Part shown: positions 15,191-27,700 of the stretch, piece after piece | How positions within the stretch are numbered: position 1 is the stretch's first letter | How the letters are laid out: every line of letters starts with the position of its first letter | Assembly (NCBI GenBank): GCA_036897445.1 | Contig: JAYMTL010000036.1 | Span: 62,001-126,000, forward strand | Reading direction: 5' to 3' | Source: Pelargonium tetragonum | Taxonomy: Eukaryota > Streptophyta > Magnoliopsida > Geraniales > Geraniaceae | Length of the DNA: 64,000 nt | Notes under the pieces: model-generated | The model's database searches: none | What the model saw: only the letters and a program-made list of their open reading frames with translations | What the model was told of the DNA's origin: nothing | Translations under genes and position numbers: made by a program

Positions 15191-15727
15191 ATGGAGCTCC
15201 CTTAACTCGAAATGACAAAATAAAGAAGAGGTAGCAATCCTATCTATGGAAAAAGGAGAAACAAACTCACTTTACCTTTCTAACTTTAAAGAAAGGGGTT
15301 TTAAAAGAAAGAATCCTCTAACATTTCATTTATAAAAGGCTAAGCCAGACTTCATGTATAAATCTTTCTTCTATTTTAGTGGAGACTGGGGTTTGGTCTA
15401 AAAGTCGTACTGTTTTTAATTAGTATAGCTTTTAAAGCAAAAGAGAACAGGGTTAGTAACCTATCAGTAAAAACGGGAGCTTACTAATCAAAAGAATAAG
15501 AAAAATATACACTGAGAAAATCTTACTATAAGTATAGGATAGGTACTAAGCTTCATAAGACAGGTGTCTAATAGCAGGTATATAAGAAGGTTACTACCAA
15601 GAGAATACAGAATCTACTGGCTCTGAAGAAGATAGTTATGATACAGCATAGTGAGATGCAGAATAAAGCTCTAAAGAAAGTTATAGCTCTGAGTAAGATA
15701 CGGATGCAGTTACAGAGATTGCTATGA
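15191..15727 (+). CDS. Coding-like frame, open only if UAA/UAG are sense; unknown product
   Basis: After an in-frame TGA at 15161 the frame opens with ATG and runs 178 codons to TGA at 15725. It crosses several UAA/UAG codons. The last 50 codons (from 15575) are free of all three stops and strongly basic and helical in look (KKVTTKRIQN, ALKKIVMIQH, ALKKVIALSK). Two ALKK-type blocks are spaced about 16 residues, compatible with an amphipathic helix or short coiled coil. The stop overlaps the ATG of the next frame as ATGA. No family is recognised. If the standard code applies, only the 15575-15727 fragment is open and it is probably a chance frame or pseudogene piece. Confidence 0.2.
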
Positions 15728-16413
15728 GGTTCGGTGGTAGGTATAAGAAAAATAGGTATGCGAGCTATGAACAAAGGTTGTTTTCTATTTTTATAGGTAT
15801 GAATAAGAGAAGAGTACTACTAATAGAGTTGCTGTTTTACAGTAAGGAAAGGAGTTCTCTTCGGATTGTAGCTACTCAGGGAGGTGCGGGGCTTTTTAGA
15901 TACTTTTGGGTCTTGGCTCTTACGGAGCTCCTTTAGAAGGGGGAACCTTATGCGTTTTAAAAGTGTCATGTGAATAGGGAAGCTTTCATTTCTGGGGTAG
16001 ACACTTTTCTGGGAAATAGTTAATATAAAAAGCCCTATATGAATGAGGTATATAAAATATTGGAAGTTAATAGCATGGCTAGAATAATGAAACGAAATTT
16101 GTAGGCTTAGTAGCACGGGTATGGCCTCAGTAAACGTTGTAAATAGGCGTAATATTCCTTAAGATATCGAAATCTTTAAGACCTCCACTACAGGGGAAGT
16201 CACAAAACATTTTAGTGTTTATTAGCAAGGGACCCATATAAGTATAGCTTAGTAAGGGGCATATCTCTTATATTAGTATTGTGTAATTCTGGAATCATAT
16301 TTCATCTTAATTTCAATGCTTTACTAGAATAGAGTTCAACACATCGGAATACTTTAAGTCCCGCTAAATTTTCATCACTTTATGTATATTTAATTGGGTA
16401 TAGCAGGATTTGA
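15724..16413 (+). CDS. Coding-like frame after ATGA overlap; unknown product
   Basis: Under the standard code this is a 70-residue ORF, 15724-15936, starting with ATG. If UAA and UAG are sense it continues without any TGA to 16411. Purines occupy about 70% of first codon positions from 15601 to 16080, well above the other positions. After the first TAG the reading remains protein-like (HVNREAFISGVDTFLG, then YMNEVYKILEVNSMARIMK). Beyond about 16130 the signal fades. The end would intrude into the 3' end of trnK on the other strand, which argues against the full length being real. No domain recognised; unknown function. Confidence 0.22.
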
Positions 16414-16467
16414 ACCTGCGGCCATTAGATTAAAAACTCCCGGCTCTTCCAACTGAGCTATACACCC
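16395..16467 (-). tRNA. trnK: tRNA-Lys (anticodon UUU), mitochondrial type, damaged anticodon stem
   Basis: Reading the minus strand gives a 73-nt cloverleaf. The acceptor stem GGGUGUA/UAUACCC pairs 7 of 7 with one G-U, the D stem GCUC/GAGC 4 of 4 and the T stem GCAGG/CCUGC 5 of 5. The T loop is UUCAAAU, the discriminator is A and the anticodon loop is UUUUUAA, so the anticodon is UUU with U33 present. From memory, acceptor and T stems match native mitochondrial trnK of land plants. The odd part is the anticodon stem: GGGAG (27-31) faces UCUAA (39-43), leaving two G-U wobbles, one A-C and two purine-purine oppositions. The plant gene has a paired UUGGG/CCUAA there. CCA is not encoded. It is either a recently damaged copy or a gene whose transcript is corrected. 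tRNA-Lys origin is nearly certain; function is not. Confidence 0.9.
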
Positions 16468-18316
16468 AAAATGAGGAGCTTTTATCATAATAAAATTTGT
16501 GTTAACGACCGGCTGAGCAAATTCTAGGGCACGAAAGCATGCCTTGTGAAACCGGTTAACTATAACTACAACAGTGGGGACCCTCAAGTACGTAATAATC
16601 TGAGATAGGAGCCCTAAAATCTGCAATGATTTAGGCTTTCCTTAGTGCGTAAGCTGCCCAGAGTCGAGTGAGTATGCCCAATTTTCCTAGAAATTCCTAA
16701 TCAATTAACTACAAATTTTGAGTAGAGTGCTACCGGATACGGGCTTTTGTCTTAATAACAGGTCTTTTCAAGAAGTTTTTTTAGGGGGTACAAGCCAAAC
16801 CCTGGGGACTCTCTTTTATTTTGGGGTATGCTTCAGGCAGCTATCTACTCAAGCGCTCCCTTTTAGAAGTGCCGTGGATTCCTATTATAAAGAAAGGAAA
16901 CCCTGTATTCTTAAAAGAGAAACTAGAAGTTACTTAGAGCCTACGAATTTCAAGACTTATTAGAGATACAAAAGTAAGCGTATTAGCTAAAAGCGGAGTT
17001 ACAAAGAAAAGTATGTAATATTAATATAAATGGTTTTAAAATAAAGTAAAAGATGTGCGCGAATTATGGTTTCTATTTTAGTAATTCAGGAAAGATTCCT
17101 TATAGAAGTCTTTGGCCTTCCTCCAGAGGCGTAAAAAAGCACTTTTAGTCTAGAAACCCCCAGATTCTTTTTTAATTAATTTAACAGGAGGCAGTTTCTT
17201 TTTCAGTAAACATTGCAATTTCCTAGGTAATATAAAAAGTATAAGCCCCGGCAATTCTATTTAATTAGAGGATCTTTCCACTGTTACTTGAAACTTTAAC
17301 TTATACTCCAAATATCTTAATATACGAGTAATTCATAGGAAGGAAGATCCTCATTATCATTAAAAGTGATGACAAACAGGGTTTTCCTAATAATAGCTTA
17401 GTCTTTTTAAAATTACCCTAAGTTTTTAGGTTTTAATACAGAGTGCAATAAAGTTATTATGATTTGCTATCCTTAATTTTGAAATGGCACGACCCACCTC
17501 TCTTCAGGTTGTTTCCTAAAGAGTAAAAGAGTACTGGAATCCCTCAGTATCGATAAAAAGGATGTAACATACTAGATAAGATTGAGGTAGTGCTTGTAGT
17601 GCTTTTTAAACCTGAGGCAGATTGTTAGTAAGCGAATTACATTTTATTGTATAGAATTCTAGTTTTTATACCCGTAAAAACCAATATGTGAGAATTGTCA
17701 AGTTTTTGTGTGTTATTTATCGGACCCCCTTAAGAAAACCTATATCAATGACGAAGTCCCTGCTATTAGGGCTGGTCAAAGCATTCAAATTACTTTGTGT
17801 CGCAGGTCGCTTATCTTACAACAAAGTATAACCCCTGCTTTTCCTCCCCTTAAATTAATCTTAGTAATAATAAAGGGTTTAAAAAAACTTTTTCTGTTGA
17901 GATATATAAGTTTTTTAGCTCGGTATAGGCCTCTTTATTAAATATTAAATTAAAGAAATTAAAGAAATTCACTTTATTCTGATATTCCTAGTTTTGAACT
18001 AAAATTTTCTTTCTAAAGTAGCGAGAATAACTAAGGACTCAACAGGTAAAGCTGTATACACGCAAGTAAGGCTGCTTTTTTCTACTTCAAAGCAAGATCC
18101 TGTTAAAAAGACTAAAAAAAAGGAAACTCTTTGAAGAATAAAGACTCAAACTTCTAAAAAGGGGTGTATAATAGTTGAAAGTTGTTTGTTGAATTATCTT
18201 ATTAAGAGAGCCCTATCTTAATTTGTTTGTACGGAGCTTCTATTCATTCGGAGTCTTCACTTTTTAAATTATTCTAAAAAGCCTAGAGCTAGAAGCTAGA
18301 AAATGACTTTTTGGTA
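16468..18316. other. Non-coding stretch downstream of trnK
   Basis: Frames of 77 to 81 codons (16718-16963, 17708-17941) are within chance. No clear promoter or terminator for trnK could be identified upstream of its 5' end at 16467. Confidence 0.55.
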
Positions 18317-18385
18317 GTATAAATATTTATTCAGTCAACTATTCCAAATGGAAGAGTGCGGCCCTCTATTCATAACCAAGTTTTT
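18317..18385 (+). repeat. 68/69-bp dispersed repeat, copy 1
   Basis: The first 27 bases (GTATAAATATTTATTCAGTC, then A, ACTATT) match copy 2 at 32226 except one A/G change. The last 20 bases (CTATTCATAACCAAGTTTTT) match exactly. The roughly 20 bases between are largely different (AAATGGAAGAGTGCGGCC here) but of similar length. Flanking sequence is unrelated. The arrangement of fixed ends and a free middle suits a small RNA, a recombination site or an old duplication under uneven constraint. The start contains the palindrome TAAATATTTA. Confidence 0.9.
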
Positions 18386-18460
18386 ATCTAGTATTCTTTT
18401 ATATGGATAAAATATAGCAAGAGCCCTGCCTACAACCTATACTCTTACAAAACTTTTATT

Positions 18461-18470
18461 TGCATTACCT
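18461..18470 (-). repeat. Partial AGGTAATG motif
   Basis: TGCATTACCT on the plus strand gives AGGTAATGCA on the minus strand, then AATAAAAG. It is a ten-base match to the C variant and sits just downstream of the 69-bp repeat copy at 18317. It may be chance. Confidence 0.4.
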
Positions 18471-19059
18471 GCTTTAGAGTAACGGAATTCCCTTAGAAAT
18501 AATACGAAGTCAAAAAGGAAAAACTAAATAGAGAAAGCAAAGCATTCCTTTTAGTCAAAGTTACTAAACTTCTTAATATTAGTTATGAAAATTTTTGGGG
18601 TATTCCCTTAAAAAGTTCTTTGGTAGTTTCTTAGTTGGGTACGAAGTAGTGGGATATTTAAGACTCCTTAAAGCGTAGATAATACACATTAATTAGAGAT
18701 TTTTCTTAATTATTAAAGAGGCACGAGCTCCTAACGGATCCCCAAGGTTATCCATTGTAGAATATTCAAAAAAGGTTTTTCTCAATGCCTAATCTTTCCC
18801 TTTAAGTCAATAAGCTCTCCCAAGGAACTCGCCTTTTTTTAAGAACCCCGTTTTTTTATTTAATTACTGGAAAGAGCCCAGGTTTTGAATGCAGTACTAC
18901 TCGGGACCTGTCGGGAATAAATGTTCAGAGATATAAAAATCGCAATAAGTGGATTAAACTTAAATTCAAAATCCGGATAACCTATAAAATAAGAAGAAGT
19001 TCATGTTAGGTACGAAAGAAAAGAATAGGCTGTTAGTGCGCCTATAGTGTGTAAGTGAG

Positions 19060-19500
19060 TATACCTAATATATATACCCCTAGCAATAACCTCCTTCGGT
19101 CGGATGCCTACAATCGGTAAGAATGATTTACTCCTAAACCCTATAAGACTCAACCCTCCTTATGGATAAGGGCAGATAAGAGGAGGTATTTAGACTGTCT
19201 ATTCCAATTAAAACACTATATTATATTAAGGTGCGATAGCCCTAACACCCCTCATAGTGAAAAAACTAGAACCCCTATACTTATCAATTCAATTACTATC
19301 TCTTAAAAATTTTCTATTACATTACTAATAAGGATCTAATACAGATAGAGTAATACAACTAATATTATAATAACCATACTATAACTAGCTCCATTAAGGA
19401 CAAGGAAAAGATAAAATTATTACGACGAATCTAACGACCTCTTTTTTCTAGTAAAATCTGCCATTTTCAAGGTAATGCAATTAATGAATTCCAAAACCAA
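19060..19500. other. AT-rich island of distinct texture
   Basis: From about 19060 the DNA changes to runs such as CTAATATATATACCCC, AATACAACTAATATTATAATAACC and GATCTAATACAGATAG. The GG..CC words common elsewhere are nearly absent. It ends with the AGGTAATGCAATTA motif at 19469. No ORF or RNA recognised. It may be an insertion or a control-type region. Confidence 0.4.
19469..19482 (+). repeat. AGGTAATGYAATTA motif (C variant)
   Basis: AGGTAATGCAATTA, one of seven copies of a 14-base word. By composition, far fewer than one copy is expected in 64 kb on both strands. It lies at the end of an AT-rich island (19.06-19.5 kb) whose texture differs from the surrounding DNA. The function is unknown. 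Confidence 0.9.
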
Positions 19501-22500
19501 AATAGAAAGAGTGCAGGAAACTTGAAAATGTTGCACATTTTATGGAATGACTCATATTGCGAAAAGTTGCATGCATAATGTTGGAATAAAGGTCTCCGTT
19601 GAGTTTCTGCTCTATATAGGAGTGCCCACTTCCTATAAGAGAGTGGTCTAGTTTGGTAAAAGCTTTCTATTTTCTATTATAAACTCTAGTGAAACTCCTA
19701 TTCAATTGCATTTCCTCGGTTTTCAATTGACAAAGTTATATTAACTTTGAAAGCATTTATGGAGTACCCTATTTACTAACCCTTGTAGTATAGTACTGTA
19801 AATTTTATAAACCTTCCAAAAGCGAGGCCCCGAAAATCTCTGTTACTTCGCGAACTACATATGAGAAAGACTACAGGTTCAATTCGCATAAATGTTACGT
19901 TATTTTTTTATTGCTCAGTACTTCGGTTATTCCTCCACCAAAAGAGGGGTTCCCCGTTCAAGGCCTTCGCCCACTTTTTATAGTTATAGAGAGCTTTTTT
20001 CGACCTTTCTCCAAACGGAATTTCTTTGGTAGAACTAGTGGAGTCCCCAGTACTCACGATGTTTTATTATACAATAAGTTGCCCGAAATCCGGATAACAA
20101 AAATAACTGTTGAAAATGAAATGCACTTCCCTTTTTTATAGGAATGGAGGTTTTAAGTTAAGTGTTGAATAGATAACACCTTGTGGGTTCGTTTTTTTAT
20201 ATTGGCGAGAGCTCCTTTAGGCTTTAAAGCTTGTCCGATATCTTACAAAAGCATCAATATAAAAGCAATCCGAGGTTTTGTATTGGGTAATAAGTTCCTT
20301 TTGCTTGTATTAAGTTTCGGGAGTTTGTAAGAAGAACTGTGACTCTCTTTGACTACTTAGGAAAAGACCCCTTGAAATTTAAGTGTAACACTATAAGTTA
20401 TAATTAGACAAGAAACTCTTTGCACAAAACTACAGTATAACTTCTTTTTTGGGGTTTTTTCTTAATTATACAGTTAGCCGAAAACCCTAGGGGGCTCGCT
20501 TCACGTTTCGTAAGTTGGGATATACCGGATTTTGCAAGGTTTAAAAATTTCTAATATTAAACTACCTAGTCTAGATAGAATTCTACTCTTTCTACTTAAA
20601 AAACCTTTGAAACAGAGCAGGAAACCTGTTTTTAAGTTTTAAGGTTGAATCCACGCGAAGAATTGTTACAAACAATAGAAATAAAACGGGAGTTTTTATA
20701 TGCCTTTTCGCAGGACTTTGCCTACTTGCTAGGGTCCCTTCAGGTATGAATTGCTTATGTCTTTCAAAAAATTACGGGGTCTTATCCAGGTTCATATGTT
20801 TTTGTTTTACAGAAGAGATACTTGTGCTCGTTAATAAAAAAATGGAAAGTTTACGATTTTGACTGTCGGATTCACTAGCTACTAGAGGAAGATTTTTTAA
20901 CAATTAATTTCTACATACTTCGGGGGAGGCTTGGGCGTGCGCCTATTACGTAAATATCTGGATTATGCTTATATCTTTAACGTTATTGTTTGATAAGACC
21001 TTTAATGTTTCTCAGGTACTGCTAAGGCAAAGAGGTCCCTCCTGTTTTTACTCAAGCCAAGCTAGTCATTTCTTCTGTTAATGTCAACTTTCATTTAAAT
21101 GGAAAGGACTGCCAGATTGAGAACCCCCTACAGTTTTCATTAAAAATTCTTCCGAATTCTTTTTTAAAGTAAAAGCGCTTTCTAGCGATCTACTTACTGT
21201 ATAATTTTGGAGGAAAGCTACTCCTCTAAATCTTTCTTAACCGGGATTCCTTACAAATAAATTTACATTTAACTCTAGCGAGAAGGGGATTAATTAACTA
21301 ATACAAAAGTATCCTCTACGGAGAGGTCTCGTTTTAATGCCTTATTATTTACAAAAGGATATGCCTGAGGCGGGGTTAGTTAACCTTTATTATAATACTC
21401 CTTTTTTATTAAAGTATATTAATCAGGAATTCCTTAACGTAGAGAACCCTGCGAATTTTGGCTTCAGAAGAAATTTATAGATTTTTAGTATGGGGCTTCC
21501 TCGACACTCATTAATTATTAAATATAACAAGCTCTGTAAATGAGTACTAAAGCCGGTCCGAAAGAAATGAAATTTGTACTAACTTTATTATACGCTTATA
21601 AGTTTGCGCCAGTTCTCTCTTTTTGTTAAGTGTTTACTTCCTACCTAGATAGTTTAGTTTTTACAAAGTATGCTCTATTAAATATAGACTAGGAAAACCC
21701 CTTCCTTTTTGGGATTTCCCTTACTACAAAACGATAAGTAACAGAACTTTAACTTTTAAGGTGATTCTAAGAATGGAAGAAATTTCCAACGGGTTCTTTT
21801 TTGGGGTGTTTATGACAAGTAGGGGAGGGATATGCAGAGGGCCTAACAACAATTTGAACTTAAAAGGATTTTATATTACAAGGTTAGTACAGCGTTCCCG
21901 ATTATATAGTAGCTTTTCAAAGCCTTGATTAGTTGGAAACTCAAACAACTCCTTATTATTATGTTCTAGATCTATAAAAGGGTAACTCGGAATTAGACTT
22001 CCTTTAAATTAATGAAAGGTCTTACGATTAGAAATAGTAATTAATATCTGATATTAAGATAGGTTTTTTACTGAGACCCGGTTACTTTGGTTTGGGCAAC
22101 ATGATATCCGTTTTCTTAATATTATGACAACTAGCCGTACTTTTCAAAATTTACCCAATATAGAAGACCCACTTAGAGTCTCTTTTATATACAAAAATAG
22201 ACAAGGCCTGAGTTAAAAAAAGTCTCTCTTTTGCTCCGGCCCGAATTTTTGGGAAATGACTATCATTTAGTACGGGGCTTGCAGCTCGGACAAGTGCAAG
22301 TTAAGATCGAAAGGGGAGCTAAACTGGGGCTTTAGCTAAGAGTTCGTAAAAGTCTTTCTATAACGTACTTAATTTATTCCAAAAGGATAACCGGGGAATC
22401 ACTTTCATAAAATTTCATTTGTGTAGAATACCCGGCCGGTATAGTGTCCTGGTCAAAAATGTCAGACTTTGGGGACTCATACCTTTATTCTGAGCCAGAC

Positions 22501-24049
22501 CTCTGCGCCCCTTTTATAATATTAAGTTGGCTTGAAGCTACTTGTTTTAGATTTTTAAGGTATATTCTTTCTTTTTAGTTATTAGCTGTTACTACAGGAA
22601 AGAGTAAGCCCCTTATACATAGAAACCTTCTATACCCCATATCAGGCAAAACTTTGTAAACACACTATCCTTAAATACCAAAAAACTCTAAAAAGTTCCT
22701 CGGCAATTATCCCCGATTTTATTGTAAAACTTATACCCTTCTTCTTACCTGCTATACCGGGAGCCTTAAAAAACTAAACTTTCTTATGTCAACTACCTAG
22801 AAAAAAATAGAAAATCAAATTTTACAACAATTTATTACCAATGCGGGAATCCATATTATAAGAGGAAGACCAGAAGCTTTCTCTACAAAAAGGGTCCGCT
22901 CCAGATCTCGTTTCTCATGCGGGACTTAATAGCTCGACTAGTTCTCATAACTCAGCACAAATATACTTTATTGACTTCAGAACTCCTCCGTTCCTAAAGT
23001 TTTTCTTAAATTCTAATTATTCTTACTTTCTAAAACCAGGTAAATACAAGGGGCGGGCTTCTTATACTACGGGAGTCTTTATATTTTGTTTTGTATAAAA
23101 ATTTAGGATAGGGGTGCAAAAGTCTTTTATAAGGTTTAGGGTCCCTGTTAAATATCTTTAAGGGAGAACACAAATCTCTTATCAGCACCCTGTAAAGCAA
23201 ACAACAATACACAAATTTCGCAAGCGGGCTTAGGAATGAGGAAAATCCTAGCTAAGAGGTAATACACAAGCCGGCAAAACTTAAATAAAAGATGCCTACT
23301 GGGGTAACACCGTAAGTTAATTTAGTCGTACCTTGTATGGAACCCTTAAAAATATCCTGAGATTTTAGACTTGTTTCTCTTAGTATCCGTATATTCAGGA
23401 AAAATATAGAGCTGACAAAATAACTATTATAGGTAAAAGCTAAAAGAAAATTGACTAATACCCTTTTAATGGGGATCTCTAGATCTAAATGCTCCGTTTG
23501 AGAGTTCAACTGATTGATACTAGCATACAGAAACTAAATGCTAGGAGTTTAAGTCTCTTGATAAAATATCTAAGGTATCGAAGATAAGAGTATTCCTTGG
23601 ACTTACGCTTATGCTAGAATGCAATTGAGTTCTTACTGAAAACAGAATAAGTTCTTTATTTGCTTTTTTGAATGCTTCTAAACTTTTGTAGCTGTATTTA
23701 TTTACTAGCAATAAAGGAACCTTTTATTATAAAAGGATAATCTGGGCTCATATGCCTCCTTTATTTTATATGGTATCTATCCCTAAGAACTGCACCTGTT
23801 GAGAAAAAAGAAGTAGTTGGGTATCAGGAGCTTTGGAAGGAAAAACCTACTAAATTTCTAACTTTGAAGGAGGGAATCCCCCTTTCCTAGTAAAACCTTT
23901 TTCTTAAAATTCCTTTTTCTTTTTTGAGTATAGTGTAATACTAGTAAAAGCCGTACGCTCAAAACTCATGTGTAATCTCTGGACTATGAAAAGTGAATTC
24001 TTCAGTGGACTCCTTTTTTTGTTAAAAATTTCACACTGCCCTGGCATAC
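19501..24049. other. Non-coding desert
   Basis: Short standard frames only (up to 85 codons, 23252-23509 minus). A T-arm-like word GGTTCAATTC at about 19876 resembles the end of trnI-CAU, but the stem pairs only at one position. No other feature supported. Confidence 0.55.
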
Positions 24050-24784
24050 ATGGATCAAGATTACTAAATATTAAAAAACCTATAAAATCTAAAACGAGAT
24101 AAGAGGATAATCCTCATTCAAGTCGGGGGCGGGCAACCTTGTAATAGGGTTGAGGAAGCTTTGTAATCTCCTTTGCTTGAATGTGGGGGAAGAGCTTGTG
24201 GGAGCAATGATAGTCAAATTCTGGTTATAGAGGGGCTTTTAGAATTGTTTAGAAGTAGGCCATTTAGTATCTTAGTAAGGGTTTTAGTAAGAAAGAGGTT
24301 TACTAGATGCGTAAAGCAAGGCATTTATAAAGAGGCAAGGGGTATATCCTGCATAAGAGAATCCGAGATTTCCTCGAGTAAACACGCTAAAACCGCCCTT
24401 TTTAATTTAACGGAGTTTTTTTATTTTGTTGGCAAGAACGTCATTAACTTTTAAAAGTCAAAAGTCCCTTTTTCCAAATCTCGATTCAGGTAAACATAAA
24501 TTTTAGATATAAAAACTTCTAGAAAACCGAGATTTTGGATTGCACTCATTATTTAGTTATGTCTCAAAGTTCTATACAAGTCCATTTTCTCCAGGCAGTG
24601 TTATCAATGCCTTAAAGGTTTGGCCCGTGAAGTTACTTAGATATGTATCGCATCTATCTTTAATTAAGTTTAAGTCAAAGAAACCCAAAGTCTAATGTTA
24701 GCCGACCAATTGTGTTATAGCTGTATCAGATACTAAGACAAAAAGTTTATAGGTATTGCACATTCTTAGCTTCAAGTATAATGA
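24050..24784 (+). CDS. Coding-like frame, open only if UAA/UAG are sense; unknown product
   Basis: The frame starts with ATG after an in-frame TGA at 23987 and reads 244 codons to TGA at 24782. The part from 24167 to 24454 is free of all three stops (95 codons) and is one of the longer standard frames in the window. First-position purines are about 63% against about 52% at the other two positions over the first 134 codons, and G falls from first to third position (28, 24, 20%). It contains a Gly-rich turn (LIQVGGGQP) and a hydrophobic then basic stretch (LVRVLVRKRFTR). No family recognised. A chance frame remains the simplest alternative. Confidence 0.17.
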
Positions 24785-27700
24785 ATTCAAATAGTAGGGT
24801 CTCTAATTAATCCTAAAAATGACTGGTTATACTGGATTAAAGTAGTTGGCTTGAGCAAAGTAGGAACCCCCTTTATTTATGAGATAAACCCTTCAAAAGC
24901 CTATCTCAGGGATATAAAAATCGGAGGTTTACCCTTACTTAAAAAAAGCTCCCCAAAGGAACATTTCCTAATCCTAAACATGCTTATCGAACCCCTGTTT
25001 GTAAAACTGTACCGTACCTCCTTCGTATTTCTCTCTTTCTTTATCTTTTCTTTTCGACCTTACAATTCCTTTGAATTAAGAAAAGTAAACCAAATTTTAG
25101 TAAAGATTAAATCGAAATTTCCTTTTTCTTTTTTTAAGTAAAACTAGGCCAGACCTCTTGTGAACCCACAGTCTCCATATCTGTGGAAGTCATAAGATAA
25201 AATTGAATATTATTTGCAGAACCAACCCTTATTCCTTTATTCAAAAAGCTTTCAGATATACTAAGAAGGGGAAATAAGTAAATTGATTGACTGGATTTTT
25301 GAGGGGGTCCGTTCATGACTCAAAAGAGAAGGGGGACACCGTAACTAAGAAATTATGTCGATCTATAAGTAAGCGCAACCTAAAATTCATTAGGAACTCA
25401 TTCGATCCTCAAAAAAATATGCATAATAAATTATAAAGTAGCAGGTATACAAAAGCTAAGCTTGAGGATATTACCTTCTTTATGATAAAGTAGGGCTCCT
25501 TTACTATATTCAAAATTGTCGTATTTCTTGTAATCCGTGCCTAAATCTGGTAATTTTCTTTTTTACTGAAGCTGCCAATTACCGTACCTAGAGTGATTTT
25601 AAAGGTAACTGCTTTTCTTGACCTATATTCGTCTTTTTATGGGCAGTTTTAGGCTTTTTTTTAATCTTGAACGGTAATCCTACTGGGGGTGGTTTGGTAA
25701 AGGCGTGTTCCTTATATAAGGAATTTCTTTGAGTGGTGTAGACCAGGCTCTCGTTTTGAGAAAGCTTATATAATTTAATTAGAGCCTAAATTTTTGACTC
25801 CGTTATGTATAATTATTATCACTATAAAGAATACCCTATTGAGGAAGGCTTTTTAGAACTCTACCCTAATAGTGAAAACTAAAAAGCAAAGAGAAATCTC
25901 GAACAGTTTAGATAGTAAGCGGGTCTTAGGAATTTTAATACGGGTTAATATATTGTCTGGTAAAATAAAAGGGTTATATCCATCGGGTTACGCATGAATA
26001 AAAAGACTTTAGATTCATTTCAAAGGAGAAATCGAGAGGGGTTTTAAAAATAAGTCAAACTTCCTCTCGTAGAGACCCCCTAAGTTATAAGCAAAGCTTA
26101 GAAATTCGTTAACCTATTATCCTTCAAGCTTCTAAGAGACTCCGGAATTCATTTCATTACCTTTTGTTTTGAGATATTCGTAAAGAATCTTGACAAGAAA
26201 ACGGCTAAATACTTTTACTATTTTTATTATTATATTATAAGTATTTATTAAATAAAGGATCCGGATCACGGGCATTCCTCTAAAAATTTATATTAAAATA
26301 ATATCTCGATCTCGTAGTTATAGAAAAATAGATGCGTTTAGGATACCTTTTGCTATAAAAAGACTAAGATTTAGTACTTATTAAAAAAGATTTTTTATCA
26401 GATCCTCGACAAAAACACATATACCTTATTTAGAACGTGGACGGGGTATAGTCTATCTTCTTTTTTGGTTCGTACTTTAAGGAAGGGTTTTACCCCAAAG
26501 CGTATAGTTATAGGACATCCTAGTTTGAACCAAATCTTTTAGAAAAGCACAGCCATTCCGATACAGCAGATTAAGCTATTCTTTTTTTAAGCGATTCAAT
26601 ACAGAAATAGGCAACCCTTCACTGTTTAGCTTTTTAAATCGCAAGCCTACCCTTCCACTAAGAGAAAATGTAGAAAAAATCAAACAAGGCCCGCCCTAAA
26701 GTCCCGATATTACGTACAAATACAGGCTTATAAGAAGTTTTCTTAGTTATGACCAAACCTAAGAAAGTCAAAGTTATAATAGCATAAGAAGCGCCACTTT
26801 GACCCGATTTCTAAAAGGAATGTGCAGGCTGCCTAAAGAAACTCGGGATTTGCTTTCCCCGGCTAATCTTAAAAAAACTGTCTAAGTTCAAATTTATTAA
26901 CTCCTCAGAAATGCACGAAAGGGTTATCCGCCCCCTTTTCCGGGCCTCGGATACTTCTCCTGGAAAATCCATAAGAAAACTTTACAGCAGAAGTAGGGCA
27001 TTTTTGTGAATACTCCGTGGATAATACCATACAGAAGAAGAAGTTGCTATAAGTTAATTGTCTACTTTTTCACGGGAGGGAAGTAGCTGCAGGGTTGGCT
27101 CTTATCAGTCTAGTTAACCAAGTAAAGGTAAAGGAGATTTAAACTAATTCCTATTTAGGGAGTCCCGGGAGGACCCCATATCTTATTAGAATAACAGTTA
27201 ATTTGATAAGGGGCGAAATTTAAACAATTTTTAAGCAGATTAGTAACCGGCCCTTCACCATTGACTTTAAAAAGAGTTATACCGCTTACTCTAGAGCACC
27301 AAAATCCTAAGTGGGATTTCAAGACATGTTTTATGTTTGTTGAACTTATAGATACCAACAGGTTGAATTGGCATGCTTTAAATAATCTACTCTTTCCTTA
27401 AATTCAGTTAGCACAGGTATGCATTAGAATAATCCTAATGCCGATCAAGGATATACCTTTTATAAAAAAGCAATCCGACCTGGCCATATCTTCGCGAGAC
27501 TATACCTTAACTTTTCGAGCCATAGACATTCTTTTGCACCGGGAGTCTTTATCTTTATTACTTTTTATTTAAACCTAAAACTAGTATTCAACTTAAGCAC
27601 CAGGTTTATATATATAAAAGTCTTTTTATAATGGCGCTGGGCTTATGTTTCCTGCTTTTTAATTTTGGGGAATTCTTGCCTTAGTAATAAAGGCTTTATG

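Noticed and set aside
24851-25141. 96-codon standard ORF starting with TTG.
   Set aside because: No ATG near the start, no domain, and length expected by chance in this composition.
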